Both the position numbers and the translations under genes were made by a program. Positions 63,677-64,000 of a DNA stretch of 64,000 nt are shown piece after piece. Below the pieces are notes generated by a model. It was not told the DNA's origin, searched no databases, and saw nothing but the letters and a program-made list of their open reading frames with translations. The stretch is from Pseudidiomarina tainanensis (lineage in GTDB: Bacteria > Pseudomonadota > Gammaproteobacteria > Enterobacterales > Alteromonadaceae), in assembly GCF_004214835.1 (NCBI RefSeq), contig NZ_PIQJ01000001.1:806001-870000 (forward strand), written 5' to 3'. The first letter of the stretch is position 1. Each line of letters opens with the position of its first letter.

Positions 63677-64000
63677 TTATATTAAATTTTTAGGGTCGAG
63701 TAATTGCTCGAGTTTTTCACGCGGAATATCGGTCATTTCCTCGGCGACATCGAGGATAGGGCGTTGTTGCTGATAGGCTTTTTTAGCAATTTCAGCCGCT
63801 TTGTTATAACCAATTTCACGATTTAATGCGGTCACCAGAATCGGATTTTTTGCTAAAGCTTCATTTAACCGATCGTGATTCACAGTAAAGTCGACGATTG
63901 CCTGATCAGCGAGCGCACGTGCGGCATTGTTCAGCAATGCGATGCTCTGCAATTGGTTGTATGCGATAACAGGTAACATCACGTTTAATTGGAAGTTACC
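63677..64000 (-). CDS. fumC: Class II fumarate hydratase, C-terminal part (runs off the window)
   Basis: The last 107 codons of a fumarase/aspartase-superfamily enzyme. GNFQLNVMLPVIAYNQLQSI and NPILVTALNREIGYNKAAEIAKKAYQQ match FumC rather than aspartase, whose C-terminus is longer and different. FumC hydrates fumarate to malate in the TCA cycle. The N-terminal part and active-site signature lie outside the window. Confidence 0.9.
   Translation of the reverse strand, partial: GNFQLNVMLPVIAYNQLQSIALLNNAARALADQAIVDFTVNHDRLNEALAKNPILVTALNREIGYNKAAEIAKKAYQQQRPILDVAEEMTDIPREKLEQLLDPKNLI

Overview
The window is a dense, ordinary chromosomal segment of a gammaproteobacterium. Gene order and protein sequences match conserved Escherichia/Vibrio/Alteromonadales blocks: nadK-recN divergent from grpE-dnaK-dnaJ; dapB-carAB-greA-yhbY-rlmE-ftsH-folP-glmM-tpiA-secG-tRNAs-rimP-nusA-infB-rbfA-truB-rpsO-pnp-nlpI; lipA-lipB-ybeD-dat-dacA-rlpA-mltB-rodA-mrdA-rlmH-rsfS-nadD-holA-lptE-leuS; and lnt-corC-ybeY-ybeZ-miaB with ubiF and a Met/Leu/Gln tRNA operon. 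Moderate GC, marine-type proteins and this linkage suggest Alteromonadales, perhaps Idiomarinaceae; that assignment is inference, because no 16S gene or species marker is present.

Layout. 1-5.3 kb: SOS-controlled recN (partial), nadK, and the heat-shock chaperone genes, with clear sigma-32 promoters before grpE and dnaK. 5.3-14.1 kb is the most accessory part: an M48 peptidase lipoprotein, a guanidinium exporter (gdx/sugE) behind a guanidine-II riboswitch, a dicarboxylate/amino-acid symporter, and a czcCBA-type heavy-metal efflux operon headed by a histidine-rich secreted protein. 14.1-27.4 kb: lysine, carbamoyl-phosphate, folate and cell-wall precursor genes plus ftsH, interrupted between greA and yhbY by two phage-like regulators. 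27.4-37.6 kb: tRNA-Leu, initiator tRNA, then the transcription/translation operon rimP-nusA-infB-rbfA-truB-rpsO-pnp-nlpI. 37.6-38.8 kb: a putative secreted metallopeptidase and a MAPEG protein. 38.8-58.9 kb: one long minus-strand run for lipoate, peptidoglycan elongation and remodelling, ribosome maturation, NAD, DNA polymerase delta subunit, LPS and lipoprotein maturation, and tRNA modification. 59-64 kb: a DMT transporter, a DUF486 protein, ubiF, five tRNAs, and SIMPL, SDR and fumC (partial) genes.

The most unusual structure is a family of five intergenic palindromes built from the heptamer GATATTR. They lie at about 5.27, 6.19, 6.73, 34.3 and 61.4 kb. Three sit in the 5' leader directly in front of a gene (M48 peptidase, symporter, pnp) and share a GAATTT 3' boundary a few bases before the ribosome-binding site. 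The other two lie between convergent transcription units. In the pnp leader the element makes a stem of about 32 bp where E. coli has its RNase III-cleaved autoregulatory hairpin.

Other points worth attention: the compact guanidine-II switch whose P2 stem overlaps an anti-Shine-Dalgarno hairpin; three helically phased 11-bp LexA half-site repeats before recN; a terminator-like hairpin just before carA; three successive hairpins between the initiator tRNA and rimP; twin operator-like palindromes between the two phage-like regulators; and a predicted metallopeptidase 12 bp after nlpI. I saw no CRISPR array, transposase, integrase, rRNA or toxin-antitoxin pair.
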